This document shows, one piece after another, positions 27,043 through 36,240 of a stretch of DNA of 64,000 nt. This stretch comes from an uncultured Bacteroides sp. (lineage in GTDB: Bacteria > Bacteroidota > Bacteroidia > Bacteroidales > Bacteroidaceae). Under the pieces are notes generated by a model. That model ran no database searches. It saw only the letters and a list, made by a program, of their open reading frames with translations, and was not told where the DNA came from. How positions within the stretch are numbered: the stretch's first letter is position 1; each line of letters opens with the position of its first letter. The position numbers were made by a program, and so were the translations under genes. The stretch is from NCBI RefSeq assembly GCF_963678845.1, contig NZ_OY787466.1, positions 806,001 through 870,000 of the forward strand. The letters run 5' to 3'.

Positions 27043-29298
27043 ATGTCACACTTACCCAATCTTATAGCAGATTTAGCATTAATTCTTATATCAGCGGGGG
27101 TTATTACGTTGATATTTAAAAAGCTGAAGCAACCTTTAGTTCTGGGATATATCGTTGCAGGATTCTTAACCGGCCCGCATACATTTCTCACTCCTACTAT
27201 CGTTGACACAGCTAATATACAAACCTGGGCTGATATAGGTGTAATATTCCTTCTTTTTGCTCTTGGGCTGGAATTTAGTTTCAAGAAAATACTGAAAGTG
27301 GGGGGCACGGCAGTTATTGCAGCCTGTACCATTATGTTCTGTATGATTATGCTGGGAATAGTTGTCGGCATAGGTTTTGGATGGCACCGGATGGACTGTA
27401 TCTTTTTGGGAGGAATGATTGCCATGTCTTCTACAACGATCATATATAAAGCCTTTGATGATCTTGGACTGAGGAAAAAGAAATTTGCCGGAGTGGTGCT
27501 TGGCATCCTTATTCTGGAAGATATTCTGGCCATTGTTCTTATGGTGGTTCTTTCCACTATGTCGGTAAGTAATAATTTTCAGGGAACTGATCTCATAGAA
27601 AGTATTGGTAAACTGGTTTTCTTCCTCGTTATTTGGTTTGTAGTCGGGATATTTCTTATTCCTGGTTTCCTGAAAAAAACGCGTAGCCTGATGAGTGACG
27701 AAACACTTCTGATAGTTGCTCTGGGAATGTGTTTCGGTATGGTGGTACTTGCCTCTCAGGTAGGATTCTCACCAGCCTTCGGAGCTTTCATCATGGGATC
27801 TATTTTAGCAGAAACCATTGAAGCTGAACATATAGAACATCTGGTAAAACCGGTAAAAGATCTGTTTGGAGCAATCTTCTTCGTCTCTGTTGGTATGATG
27901 GTAGATCCCGCAATGATTGTAGAATATGCCTTGCCCATAGCTGTAATCTCTTTAGTAGTTATTATTGGTCAGTCGGTCTTCGGAACCTTTGGAGTTTTAC
28001 TTTCTGGTCAGCCGCTGAAGACTGCCATGCAGTGCGGTTTTAGTTTGACACAGATTGGTGAGTTTGCTTTTATCATTGCCTCTCTGGGTGTAAGTCTGAA
28101 AGTAACCAGTCACTTCCTTTATCCTATCGTTGTAGCTGTATCGGTAATAACTACATTCCTTACTCCATACATGATCCGTTTGGCCGAACCGGCTTCCAAT
28201 AAAGCCGAGCATGCATTGCCCCGTTCATGGAAACGCTTCCTTGACCGTTATTCATCTGGTTCGCAAACAGTGAACTATGAAAGTAACTGGAAAAAGCTGA
28301 TTCTGGCTATGGCACGTAATATTGTGATATATTCAATTATTTCCATTGCAACAATTGCGTTATCTTTCCGGTTTGTAATTCCTTTGTTTGAAAGTCAGCT
28401 GCCACGCTTCTGGAGCTCCCTGGTCGGTTCAGTCTTTACCATTATCTGTATCTCTCCATTCCTGCGGGCTATTGTGGTAAAGAAAAACCATTCGGAAGAG
28501 TTTACAACACTGTGGGATGACAGTAGGGTGAATCGTGGCCCGCTGGTTTCCACAATAATTCTGCGTGTGGTAATAGCTGTTATCTTTGTTGCATTTGTTA
28601 TAGCTCATTTCTTTAAATCTTCTGTTGGTATTGTTGTGGGAGTGGCTGTAATTCTGGTGTTTGTGATGGTATATTCCAGAGTATTAAAAAAACATTCCAT
28701 CCTCATTGAACGTAAGTTTCTCCAGAATCTTCGGTTACGTGATATGCATGCGGAATATATGGGTAATAAAAAACCTGATTATGCTGGTAGTTTGCTCTCG
28801 CGTGATTTACATCTCACCGATTTTGAAATTCCTTGCGATTCGGTTTGGGCGGGCAAAACTCTTTCAGAACTAAATCTGGGAAAGAAATATGGTGTGCATA
28901 TCGTTTCCATTCTTCGCGGAAAGATGCGGATTAATATTCCGGGGGCTTCTGTCAGACTCTTTCCTCTTGACAAGATACAGACAATAGGTACCGACGAACA
29001 GCTGAATGTGTTCAGTGAACAAATGATGCAAACAGAATCTTCCTGTGAAAATGTGGACATTGAAAGTAGTTTGATGACACTGAAACAGTTTATGATTGAT
29101 TCCCGTTCCGGCTTTTTAGGAAAATCTATTCGTGAATCGGGCATAAGGGATAACTATAAGTGCTTGATTGTGGGAATGGAACGCAATGGAAACTCTCTGA
29201 GAACCCCCGATGTAAATGTTCCTTTTCAGGAGGGTGATGTGGTATGGGTTGTTGGCGAAAAAGAGGATGTTTACCAATTAGTAAGTCAAAAGAACTAA
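27043..29298 (+). CDS. CPA2 family K+/H+ (or Na+/H+) antiporter with TrkA-C domains
   Basis: A 751-residue inner-membrane antiporter of the KefB/monovalent cation:proton antiporter-2 family. Residues about 5-390 carry about twelve helices with family motifs (LGYIVAGFLTGP, LLFALGLEFSF and FILEDI-like ILILEDILAIVL with the ion-binding Asp). A second group of helices (about 420-555) is followed by a soluble tail with two TrkA-C/RCK-C modules (about 590-665 and 675-750). I see no Rossmann NAD-binding RCK-N domain, so gating by NAD(H) is not expected. The TrkA-C domains may bind another small ligand. Single gene. Confidence 0.92.
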   Translation: MSHLPNLIADLALILISAGVITLIFKKLKQPLVLGYIVAGFLTGPHTFLTPTIVDTANIQTWADIGVIFLLFALGLEFSFKKILKVGGTAVIAACTIMFCMIMLGIVVGIGFGWHRMDCIFLGGMIAMSSTTIIYKAFDDLGLRKKKFAGVVLGILILEDILAIVLMVVLSTMSVSNNFQGTDLIESIGKLVFFLVIWFVVGIFLIPGFLKKTRSLMSDETLLIVALGMCFGMVVLASQVGFSPAFGAFIMGSILAETIEAEHIEHLVKPVKDLFGAIFFVSVGMMVDPAMIVEYALPIAVISLVVIIGQSVFGTFGVLLSGQPLKTAMQCGFSLTQIGEFAFIIASLGVSLKVTSHFLYPIVVAVSVITTFLTPYMIRLAEPASNKAEHALPRSWKRFLDRYSSGSQTVNYESNWKKLILAMARNIVIYSIISIATIALSFRFVIPLFESQLPRFWSSLVGSVFTIICISPFLRAIVVKKNHSEEFTTLWDDSRVNRGPLVSTIILRVVIAVIFVAFVIAHFFKSSVGIVVGVAVILVFVMVYSRVLKKHSILIERKFLQNLRLRDMHAEYMGNKKPDYAGSLLSRDLHLTDFEIPCDSVWAGKTLSELNLGKKYGVHIVSILRGKMRINIPGASVRLFPLDKIQTIGTDEQLNVFSEQMMQTESSCENVDIESSLMTLKQFMIDSRSGFLGKSIRESGIRDNYKCLIVGMERNGNSLRTPDVNVPFQEGDVVWVVGEKEDVYQLVSQKN

Positions 29299-29365
29299 TT
29301 ATTCCACATTTTTTTGAGAATTTATTTCTACTTTTACACCATTAATATATAAATAGATTATAACC

Positions 29366-29788
29366 ATGAGTGATCCAAAAGACTGTCTGTATTGTCAAAA
29401 CAATCAGACTTTACACGATTTAATGATTGAAATTGCACAGTTAAGCGTATCAAGAGTATTTCTTTTTAAAGAACAAACATATCGTGGCCGTTGCCTGGTA
29501 GCATACAAAGATCATGTAAACGATCTTTTTGAATTGAGTGACGAAGATCGTAATGCTTTTATGGCAGACGTAGCTAAAGTTACACGTGCAATGGATAAAG
29601 CTTTCCACCCTGCAAAGATTAACTATGGCGCTTACTCTGATAAGTTGTCTCACTTACACTTTCACTTAGCTCCAAAATATGTGGATGGTCCTGATTTTGG
29701 CGGAACATTTACTATGAACCCTGGTAAAGTATATTTGAGCGATGCAGAATATCAGGAACTGATTGATGCTGTAAAAGCTAATCTGTAA
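29366..29788 (+). CDS. HIT family nucleotide-binding protein
   Basis: A 140-residue histidine-triad protein. The signature HLHFHL is at about residues 95-100, with the central His expected to be nucleophilic in hydrolysis or transfer of nucleoside phosphoramidates or dinucleotides. The N-terminus has a CLYC pair that could hold zinc as in some HIT branches. It stands alone between the antiporter and the Fpg-like gene and ends at a terminator. The physiological substrate is unknown. Confidence 0.93.
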   Translation: MSDPKDCLYCQNNQTLHDLMIEIAQLSVSRVFLFKEQTYRGRCLVAYKDHVNDLFELSDEDRNAFMADVAKVTRAMDKAFHPAKINYGAYSDKLSHLHFHLAPKYVDGPDFGGTFTMNPGKVYLSDAEYQELIDAVKANL

Positions 29789-29811
29789 ATAGATTGTATG
29801 CGATAATACGG

Positions 29812-29839
29812 AAAGGCTGTCTGGTAATAGGCAGCCTTT
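29812..29839 (+). terminator. terminator after the HIT gene
   Basis: An 8-bp stem AAAGGCTG (29812-29819) / CAGCCTTT (29832-29839) with a T-rich tail. Confidence 0.82.
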
Positions 29840-30047
29840 TTACTTTTGTATCAACTAAATCAAACGATTTATTAGTTATAGTTTCATTCCCCTTTTTATC
29901 TTCATAGTCTGGATCGTATTTAAGGCCATCAAAAACAGGTTTAGGTAATAATCAGAATAATAGATGATTGAGGTAATAATCTGTGCCCTTTTATTTGCTA
30001 TTTATCAATAAAAAGATAACTTTGTTCGCATCTAAATATTCACTGCT

Positions 30048-30875
30048 ATGATTGAAATACCTGAAGCCGTTGTGTTGTCTCATCAGTTGAATGAATCCAT
30101 TAAAGGGAAAGTAATCACTGATGTTGTTACCGGATATTCTCCTCATAAGTTTACTTTCTTCTATGGTGACCCTCAGAACTACGCGTCATTATTAATAGGA
30201 GAAAAGGTGAATGATTCTTATCCCAGAGGAGGTATGGTTGAAATCAGTGCCGGAAAAGCCCGTATTGTTTTTGGTGATGGCGCTAATCTCTGTTATTTTT
30301 CTCCGGGAAGTACATTGCCGGATAAACATCAGCTTCTTATCGGCTTTGATGATAACTCTTTTCTTGCTGTGACGGTGCAAATGTATGCTGGTTTATGGGC
30401 CTTTCCCGAAAACACTTTAGAAAATCCTTATTATCTGGTGGCCGGAGAGAAACCTTTTGTGTTGTCGGATATGTTTAGCAAGGATTATTTTCTGAATCTT
30501 ATTTCTGAGGAGAGCCTTAAGAATAAGTCAGCTAAAGCTCTGTTGGCTACGGAGCAACGTATTCCTGGACTTGGGAATGGTACATTGCAGGATATTCTTT
30601 TTAATGCCGGAATACATCCAAAGAAAAAAACTCAGGATCTGAGTGAACAACAGAAAGAACAATTGTTTTTCTCCATCAAGAGCACTATATCTGAAATGTG
30701 TGAATTGGGAGGACGTGATACAGAGAAGAATCTTTTTGGAGCCTTTGGGAAATATAAAACAAAGCTTTCCAAAAATACTTCAGGAAAGCCTTGTGATAAA
30801 TGCGGTAGTATAGTTGTGAAAGAAAACTATTTAGGCGGAAGCATTTACTATTGTAAAGAATGCCAGCCCTTATAG
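30048..30875 (+). CDS. Fpg/Nei-like DNA glycosylase homolog without the N-terminal Pro
   Basis: A 275-residue member of the Fpg/Nei fold. It has the N-terminal domain, the helix-two-turn-helix (GLGNGTLQDILFNAGIHPKK, about 180-200) and a zinc finger (CDKC...CKEC, about 248-272). Bifunctional Fpg and Nei enzymes begin Met-Pro-Glu, with the exposed Pro as nucleophile. This protein begins MIEIPEA, so Ile is at position 2, while the Glu that normally follows is kept. This variant is seen in other Bacteroidota and Firmicutes proteins labelled endonuclease VIII. Classic lyase chemistry is therefore doubtful. It may bind DNA, act as a monofunctional glycosylase or serve another role. Confidence 0.85.
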   Translation: MIEIPEAVVLSHQLNESIKGKVITDVVTGYSPHKFTFFYGDPQNYASLLIGEKVNDSYPRGGMVEISAGKARIVFGDGANLCYFSPGSTLPDKHQLLIGFDDNSFLAVTVQMYAGLWAFPENTLENPYYLVAGEKPFVLSDMFSKDYFLNLISEESLKNKSAKALLATEQRIPGLGNGTLQDILFNAGIHPKKKTQDLSEQQKEQLFFSIKSTISEMCELGGRDTEKNLFGAFGKYKTKLSKNTSGKPCDKCGSIVVKENYLGGSIYYCKECQPL

Positions 30876-30884
30876 GTTGCTTTC

Positions 30885-31307
30885 TTAGTCTTCTGAATTA
30901 AAATCGAATTCGAAATCAAAATCATCTATAAACTCTGGATCATTGAAATCTTCTATTTCCCGGCGATCTTTTTTAGTTGGTCGGCCGGTGCCACGTGCTC
31001 TGTCTACAAAGCCACTGATTTTACTCATTTCAAGCAATTCGTATTGGTCGGGAGTTGTAACATTCTGCATGTATTCAGGAACGAGTTTTGCGCCAACCCG
31101 CTTCTCTATTGTTTGCAGAACTTTAAAAGAGTAAGTAATAGGTGGTTTCTTTACCTGAATAACATCACCCACTTTAATGCTGCGCGCTGCTTTTACAAAT
31201 GAACCGTTAATAGTAACGCGACCCTTTTTACATGCTTCGGCAGCAATAGTACGTGTTTTGAATATACGCGTAGCCCACATCCATTTGTCAATTCTCGCTT
31301 CAGCCAT
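30885..31307 (-). CDS. S4-domain RNA-binding protein, Hsp15-like
   Basis: A 140-residue protein whose N-terminal 60 residues form an S4 RNA-binding fold (RIDKWMWATRIFKTRTIAAE, GRVTINGSFVKAARSIKVGD). Hsp15 proteins bind free 50S subunits carrying a stalled nascent chain. The C-terminus is strongly acidic (DFDFEFDFNSED), unlike the basic tail of E. coli Hsp15. It follows pth by 5 bp, which fits a role in rescue of stalled translation, and is probably co-transcribed with rplY and pth. Confidence 0.9.
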   Translation of the reverse strand: MAEARIDKWMWATRIFKTRTIAAEACKKGRVTINGSFVKAARSIKVGDVIQVKKPPITYSFKVLQTIEKRVGAKLVPEYMQNVTTPDQYELLEMSKISGFVDRARGTGRPTKKDRREIEDFNDPEFIDDFDFEFDFNSED

Positions 31308-31312
31308 AGTTT

Positions 31313-31876
31313 TTACTTTTTATTAAACTGATTCATAGTGAGAGATATTCCTGCCAGGCAAAAACTCTTCACTATTTCACCTGCAGTTTCCAGCCGTTCA
31401 TCCATTGTTTTCATGTCCTCTTCAGTAAAGTTTCCAAGTACAAAGTCAATTTGTCCGCCACGTGGAAAATCATTTCCAATGCCAAAGCGCAAACGTGCAT
31501 AGTTCTCTGTACCAAGTGTAGCGGCAATGTGTTTTAATCCGTTATGTCCGGCATCGCTACCCTTGCTTTTTAACCGAAGGGTTCCAAAAGGTAATGCAAG
31601 GTCATCGACCACAATGAGTACGTTTTCCAGAGCAATTTTCTCTTTTTGCATGTAATATCGCACAGCATTACCGCTCAGGTTCATGAAAGTTGATGGCTTG
31701 AGCAAAATTAGCGTACGACCTTTTATCGATAGTGTAGTTGTAGCACCGTAACGTCCATCGGTAAAAACAATATTGGACGCCTTAGCTAGGGCGTCCAATA
31801 CATTAAATCCTATGTTGTGACGAGTATCCCGGTATTCTTCACCGATATTACCCAATCCTACAATCAAGTATTTCAT
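31313..31876 (-). CDS. pth: peptidyl-tRNA hydrolase
   Basis: A 187-residue hydrolase that frees tRNA from peptidyl-tRNA dropped by ribosomes. Conserved elements are present: GLGNIGEEYRDTRHNIGF with the catalytic His, PSTFMNLSG with its Asn, and VDDLALPFGTLRLK with the Asp. The GSDAGHNGLKHI segment is also intact. It lies 18 bp after rplY and 5 bp before the S4 gene. The rplY-pth order is common across bacteria. Confidence 0.97.
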   Translation of the reverse strand: MKYLIVGLGNIGEEYRDTRHNIGFNVLDALAKASNIVFTDGRYGATTTLSIKGRTLILLKPSTFMNLSGNAVRYYMQKEKIALENVLIVVDDLALPFGTLRLKSKGSDAGHNGLKHIAATLGTENYARLRFGIGNDFPRGGQIDFVLGNFTEEDMKTMDERLETAGEIVKSFCLAGISLTMNQFNKK

Positions 31877-31894
31877 TCAATAGTCAGGTGATAA

Positions 31895-32467
31895 TTATTT
31901 TGCAGCAGCAGCAAGACCTCTTGCTACACGAGTCAATTTAACAGCACAAACCACAGCTTCCTTAGCCGTTAATAATTCAAGACCTTCGAACGAAAGTTCT
32001 CCAACCTGAATTGTTTTACCTAATCCTAAGTTAGAAACGTTAACAACTAATTTCTCAGGAATAGCGTTGAATAATGCTTTAACTTTAATTTTACGTAATT
32101 GAAGAGTCAATTTACCACCGGCTTTAACACCTTCAGCCAAACCTTCAAGAGCTACAGGAACTTCCATAGCGATAGGTTTTGCTTCGTCAATCTGGTAAAA
32201 GTCAACGTGAAGAATATTATCTTTTACTGGGTGAAATTGAATGTCTTTCAAGATAGCCTTAACTGCTTTTCCTTCAATATCAAGGTTTACTAGATAAATA
32301 TCTGGTGAATATACCAAGTTACGAAGAGAGTCATTTGTAACTGTAAAGTGAACGCTTTCGCCTTGTCCGTAAAGAACGCATGGAACACTGTCAGTTTTAC
32401 GAATTGCACGAGAGCCTTTCTTTCCGAACTCGCTTCTCAAAGTTCCTTTGATTTCAATTGATTTCAT
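31895..32467 (-). CDS. rplY: 50S ribosomal protein L25 (CTC family)
   Basis: A 190-residue two-domain L25/TL5/CTC protein that binds 5S rRNA. The N-terminal L25 domain is at 1-95 (ILHVDFYQI is characteristic) and the C-terminal TL5 beta domain at about 100-180, ending in an alanine-rich tail. First gene of the rplY-pth-S4 operon. A good Bacteroides promoter lies about 100 bp upstream on the minus strand. Confidence 0.96.
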   Translation of the reverse strand: MKSIEIKGTLRSEFGKKGSRAIRKTDSVPCVLYGQGESVHFTVTNDSLRNLVYSPDIYLVNLDIEGKAVKAILKDIQFHPVKDNILHVDFYQIDEAKPIAMEVPVALEGLAEGVKAGGKLTLQLRKIKVKALFNAIPEKLVVNVSNLGLGKTIQVGELSFEGLELLTAKEAVVCAVKLTRVARGLAAAAK

Positions 32468-32564
32468 TTTTTTAATTTTTTGTGTTACTCTAAATTAAGT
32501 TTTTTTGTTGCTTAATTCACCATTACACGATGTGGTGTATCACACGATGCAGTAAAAAGCGCTG

Positions 32565-32595
32565 CAAAAGTACATTTTCTTTTTTATATAACAAA
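32565..32595 (-). promoter_or_regulatory. promoter of the rplY-pth-S4 operon
   Basis: On the minus strand TTTG (32595-32592) is separated by 19 nt from TACTTTTG (32572-32565), an exact fit to TTTG-N19-21-TAnnTTTG. Transcription would start near 32558, giving a leader of about 90 nt that contains the repeated CACGATG and a small GTGT/ACAC dyad. Confidence 0.7.
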
Positions 32596-32634
32596 GAAAT
32601 AAGTAGGATAAATATACTGTTTACTTAACCATCT

Positions 32635-33018
32635 TTACTCAAAATCAATGTCGATTTTAATTTCTTGAGGAATTATTTCATCAGTTCTGATGATTTCTTC
32701 ACTTTTATTAAACTCTTCTTTAGACTCTTCAGGACCTTGTTCTCCGTTAATAAAAGAAATGGCCTGTGTTAATCCTGACATAAACTTCTCAAAATCTTCT
32801 TTATAAAGAAAAATTTTATGTTTTTCAAAAGAAACCTGAGAATCGTCCCCTTCACCTGAAATAACCTTTTTACTTTCTGTAATAGCAATGAACATTTCGT
32901 CTTTGCGGTTCTTCTTTACATCCAAATAGTAAATACGTTTGCCTGCTTTGATAGATTTAGAGAAAACGATTTCTTTCTCGTTCATTTCCACTCCACTCTT
33001 CTTTTTGATTTCTTCCAT
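32635..33018 (-). CDS. DUF3276 / PUR-domain nucleic-acid-binding protein
   Basis: A 127-residue protein of the DUF3276 family. It has one PUR repeat (residues about 15-85: KSIKAGKRIYYLDVKKNRKD, MFIAITESKK) and an acidic Glu/Asp-rich tail. PUR-alpha-like proteins bind single-stranded DNA and RNA; the Borrelia relative BpuR is a transcription and translation regulator. The gene is divergent from nusB and next to ribosomal genes, but no target is visible. An internal Met at residue 12 (MNEKEIVFSK) is a possible alternative start. Confidence 0.85.
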   Translation of the reverse strand: MEEIKKKSGVEMNEKEIVFSKSIKAGKRIYYLDVKKNRKDEMFIAITESKKVISGEGDDSQVSFEKHKIFLYKEDFEKFMSGLTQAISFINGEQGPEESKEEFNKSEEIIRTDEIIPQEIKIDIDFE

Positions 33019-33160
33019 ACCAAATAAATTATCTCTGTTTTAAATCGGCCTCAAAATTGATTATTTTTTTTTAATAGTCAAAAGAATCGGGCAGAAACTT
33101 CTCCGAAAGACTTCATTTTAATTTTTAATGGATCTTTTATACATTAAAAAATGTAATTTA

Positions 33161-33193
33161 TTTGTGTGGAGTCACTAAAAATACCTACTTTTG
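33161..33193 (+). promoter_or_regulatory. promoter of the nusB operon
   Basis: TTTG (33161-33164), a 21-nt spacer and TACTTTTG (33186-33193) match the Bacteroides housekeeping promoter. The predicted start of transcription is near 33200, about 23 nt before the nusB ATG at 33223. Confidence 0.72.
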
Positions 33194-33222
33194 CACGTTG
33201 AATAAATGTATTGATAAAAGTT

Positions 33223-34149
33223 ATGATTAACAGAGTTCTTATTCGTCTTAAGATTGTACAAATAGTGTACGCTTACTATCAAAATGGTAACAAAAACTTA
33301 GACACAGCTGAGAAGGAGCTATTCTTCAGTCTCTCAAAAGCTTATGATCTCTACAACTACTTATTGTTGTTGATGATAGAATTGACGAATTTTGCCCAGA
33401 AACGCATTGATGCGGCAAAAAATAAATTAGTCCCTTCTGAAGAGGAATTGGCACCATGTATGAAATTTGTAGAAAACAGGTTTATAGCGCAGTTGGAAGT
33501 CAATAAACAGCTTTCTGAATTTGTTTCCAACCAAAAGAAAACATGGAATAATGATCCTGAATTCATAAAAGAATTGTTTGAGAAGATCTGTAGCTCTGAT
33601 GTATATAAGGAATATATGGAATCGTCAGAGTCTTCTTATGCAGAAGATCGTGAATTGTGGAGGAAGATTTATAAGAATTTCATTATGAACAATGAATCTT
33701 TAGATCAGGTATTGGAAGATCAGAGCTTATATTGGAATGATGATAAAGAAATCGTTGATACCTTTGTTATTAAGACAATAAAGAAGTTTGATGAGAAACA
33801 AGGCGCTAATCAGAAATTGTTGCCTGAGTTTAAAGATGAAGAAGATCAGGAATTTGCTCGTAGATTATTCCGCCGTTCTATTCTGAATGAAGACTATTAT
33901 CGTCATTTAATTAGTGAGAATACCAGAAACTGGGATTTAGACCGCGTAGCTTTCATGGATGTAATTGTTATGCAGATTGCTTTGGCCGAAATACTTAGTT
34001 TCCCCAATATTCCTGTTAGCGTATCTTTAAATGAATACGTGGAAATTGCAAAACTGTACAGCACTGCGAAAAGTGGCAGTTTTATTAATGGAACATTGGA
34101 CGGAATAGTTAATCAATTAAAAAAAGATGGTAAGTTAACAAAAAACTAA
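33223..34149 (+). CDS. nusB: transcription antitermination protein NusB
   Basis: A 308-residue protein, about twice the length of E. coli NusB as is normal in this phylum. The NusB core is C-terminal (about 180-300: ARRLFRRSILNEDYYRHLIS, DRVAFMDVIVMQIALAEILS, VSLNEYVEIAKLYSTAKSGS). The N-terminal half begins MINRVLIRLKIVQIVYAYYQ, which resembles the first NusB helices. I use the ATG at 33223; a TTG four codons upstream is unlikely. NusB with NusE supports antitermination in rRNA operons. It leads a run of housekeeping genes (yajC, ybbR, coaE, DUF5606). Confidence 0.93.
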   Translation: MINRVLIRLKIVQIVYAYYQNGNKNLDTAEKELFFSLSKAYDLYNYLLLLMIELTNFAQKRIDAAKNKLVPSEEELAPCMKFVENRFIAQLEVNKQLSEFVSNQKKTWNNDPEFIKELFEKICSSDVYKEYMESSESSYAEDRELWRKIYKNFIMNNESLDQVLEDQSLYWNDDKEIVDTFVIKTIKKFDEKQGANQKLLPEFKDEEDQEFARRLFRRSILNEDYYRHLISENTRNWDLDRVAFMDVIVMQIALAEILSFPNIPVSVSLNEYVEIAKLYSTAKSGSFINGTLDGIVNQLKKDGKLTKN

Positions 34150-34192
34150 TATCTTTGCTTTTCATCGATTAGAAAACTATAAAAAATATTTT

Positions 34193-34534
34193 ATGAATCT
34201 ATCTGTATTATTACAAGCACCTTCAGCAGGTGTTGGAAGTGGTTTCTTGAGTGGCGGTGGTGGAACCATTCTTATGATGGTAGCTATGTTTGCTATAATC
34301 TATTTCTTTATGATCCGTCCACAAAATAAGAAACAAAAAGAGATCCAGAATTTCCGTAAAGGATTAGAAGTAGGCCAAAAAGTAATTACTGCTGGTGGAA
34401 TACATGGAAAAATCAAAGAAGTAAAAGATGATGCCATTATTCTTGAAATAGCAGATAACGTTCGTATCAAAATTGATAAGAATTCTATTTTTGCGGCTGC
34501 ATCTGATGCAACAACTCAAGCAAACACAAAATAA
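34193..34534 (+). CDS. yajC: preprotein translocase subunit YajC
   Basis: A 113-residue inner-membrane protein with one N-terminal helix (about 24-43, ILMMVAMFAIIYFFMIRPQ) followed by the conserved NKKQKEIQNFRKGLEVGQKV and a small beta domain (VITAGGIHGKIKEVKDDAII). YajC associates with SecDF and the Sec translocon. It lies 43 bp after nusB and 9 bp before ybbR. Confidence 0.96.
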   Translation: MNLSVLLQAPSAGVGSGFLSGGGGTILMMVAMFAIIYFFMIRPQNKKQKEIQNFRKGLEVGQKVITAGGIHGKIKEVKDDAIILEIADNVRIKIDKNSIFAAASDATTQANTK

Positions 34535-34543
34535 TCAAACATA

Positions 34544-35554
34544 ATGTTCAGTGACAGGAACATAAAGTTTATTTATTTAAAGATTTATAGAAAGATCAGA
34601 AACTTTCTGCTTAGTGAAAACAGCAGAAAGATTTTGATCTTTTTGTTCTTTTTTCTAGTTTCCTCAGGATTCTGGTTGTTGCAGACTTTAAAAAACGACT
34701 TTGAAGTAGAGCTTGTTGTTCCTATTAAACTACGGAATGTTCCCAACGATGTAATACTTACAGCTGAACCGGTTTCTGAATTACATATAGTTGTAAAAGA
34801 TAAGGGGACTGCGTTACTTAATTATTTCCTCGGACAAAGTTTCTATCCAATCAGTTTGAACTTTACTGACTACCGGAACCGTGGGAATCACGTTGTTATT
34901 CAGTCCGCAGAATTGGAAAGCAGAGTGCAGGCCCAGCTTAGTGCTTCTACTAAACTTATTAGCATTAAGCCCAATATTGAATATATTTATTCTGAGGGAT
35001 CCTCGAAGATGGTTCCTATAAAGTTTAGGGGCAGAATCAATACGGGCAATCAATATTATCCTACGGACACTGTTTTTGCTCCAGATTCGGTTCGTGTATA
35101 TGCTCCCGGTTCATTACTCGATTCCATAAAGTTTGCTTATACACAGACCACATTATTGGATGGAGTAACAGATACGGTTCATCGTTCTATACGATTAATG
35201 GCTATAAAAGGTGCTAAGTTTGTTCCTAATTTGGTAAATCTAACTCTGCCGGTCGATGTTTTAACAGAAAAAACAATTGAAGTTCCTTTAAGAGGAGTCA
35301 ATTTTCCTCCAAATAAATCATTGCGTACTTTTCCGTCAAAGGTAAAAGTCTCTTTTCAGGTTGGATTAAGTCATTTCAAATCCATTCGTCCTGATGCTTT
35401 TGTTTTTGATATCTCGTATGAAGATCTAATGAAAAATGGCTCAGAGAAATATAAATTAAAACTAAAATCAACTCCGGCAGGTGTAAACTATGTGCGCATT
35501 GTTCCCGATCAGGTCGATTTTTTAATTGAATCAATTCCTGCATATGGCTATTAA
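34544..35554 (+). CDS. YbbR-like domain protein
   Basis: A 336-residue membrane-anchored protein. One helix (about 28-47: ILIFLFFFLVSSGFWLLQTL) is followed by an extracytoplasmic region made of YbbR-like beta repeats (for example VVPIKLRNVPNDVILTAEP and IEVPLRGVNFPPNKSLRTFP). In Firmicutes the YbbR protein CdaR modulates a diadenylate cyclase; no such cyclase gene is nearby here. Its last 11 bases overlap the start of coaE, so the two are translationally coupled. Confidence 0.88.
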   Translation: MFSDRNIKFIYLKIYRKIRNFLLSENSRKILIFLFFFLVSSGFWLLQTLKNDFEVELVVPIKLRNVPNDVILTAEPVSELHIVVKDKGTALLNYFLGQSFYPISLNFTDYRNRGNHVVIQSAELESRVQAQLSASTKLISIKPNIEYIYSEGSSKMVPIKFRGRINTGNQYYPTDTVFAPDSVRVYAPGSLLDSIKFAYTQTTLLDGVTDTVHRSIRLMAIKGAKFVPNLVNLTLPVDVLTEKTIEVPLRGVNFPPNKSLRTFPSKVKVSFQVGLSHFKSIRPDAFVFDISYEDLMKNGSEKYKLKLKSTPAGVNYVRIVPDQVDFLIESIPAYGY

Positions 35555-36128
35555 AATAGGTTTGACGGGTGGCATTGGCAGTGGTAAGTCGGTTGTTTCC
35601 CATTTATTGGAAACAATGGGTATCCCCGTCTATATAGCTGATGATGAAGCAAAGCGGATTACTTCAAATAATAACGAAATCAGACAGCAACTGGTCTCTT
35701 TACTTGGAGAAGAAGTTTTCATTAATGGAAACTTAAATAAGCCATTGCTTGCTGCTTATCTTTTTTCTGATCCAGAACATACGAAGATTATCAATGGAAT
35801 TATTCATCCAAAGGTGAAAGAGGATTTTATTGATTGGACCTTAAAGAACAATCATTATCCTGTCATTGCAATTGAGTCGGCAATATTAATTGAGGCCGGT
35901 TTTGCAAATGAGGTTGATATAATAGCAATGGTTTATGCTCCACTAAAGCTGCGTCTTGAACGTTTGGCTCAGCGGGATTCTTCTTCAAAAGAACAAATAT
36001 TAAAACGCATTCAAAGTCAGATGGCTGATGAAGAAAAGAAGTCAATGGCCCATTTTGTTATTGTTAATGATGAAGAGATGCCTATTATTCCTCAGATAAT
36101 AGAGTTAATGAAATTTACAGCATTATAA
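35544..36128 (+). CDS. coaE: dephospho-CoA kinase
   Basis: A 194-residue P-loop kinase for the last step of coenzyme A synthesis. The start at 35544 (MAIKIGLTGGIGSGKS) puts the Walker A loop at the usual place; an upstream in-frame Met only adds six residues. The CoA-binding region IPVYIADDEAKR and the lid region RLERLAQRDSSSKEQILKRI are present. It overlaps ybbR by 11 bp. Confidence 0.96.
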   Translation: MAIKIGLTGGIGSGKSVVSHLLETMGIPVYIADDEAKRITSNNNEIRQQLVSLLGEEVFINGNLNKPLLAAYLFSDPEHTKIINGIIHPKVKEDFIDWTLKNNHYPVIAIESAILIEAGFANEVDIIAMVYAPLKLRLERLAQRDSSSKEQILKRIQSQMADEEKKSMAHFVIVNDEEMPIIPQIIELMKFTAL

Positions 36129-36240
36129 TTGTTTCCTAATATTTGTTTAAAGAATGGCTTTTTATTAGCATTACGTTGCTTGTTTCAATGTTGAATGTTA
36201 TTTTTGTTGTCGCAAATATTAAAAATAAAATTAGAGTACT

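Noticed and set aside
26895..27557. Long minus-strand open frame opposite the antiporter gene
   Set aside because: It lies antisense to the clear CPA2 antiporter, its composition (many Ile, Ser and Pro) is that of a mirror frame and no domain is recognisable.
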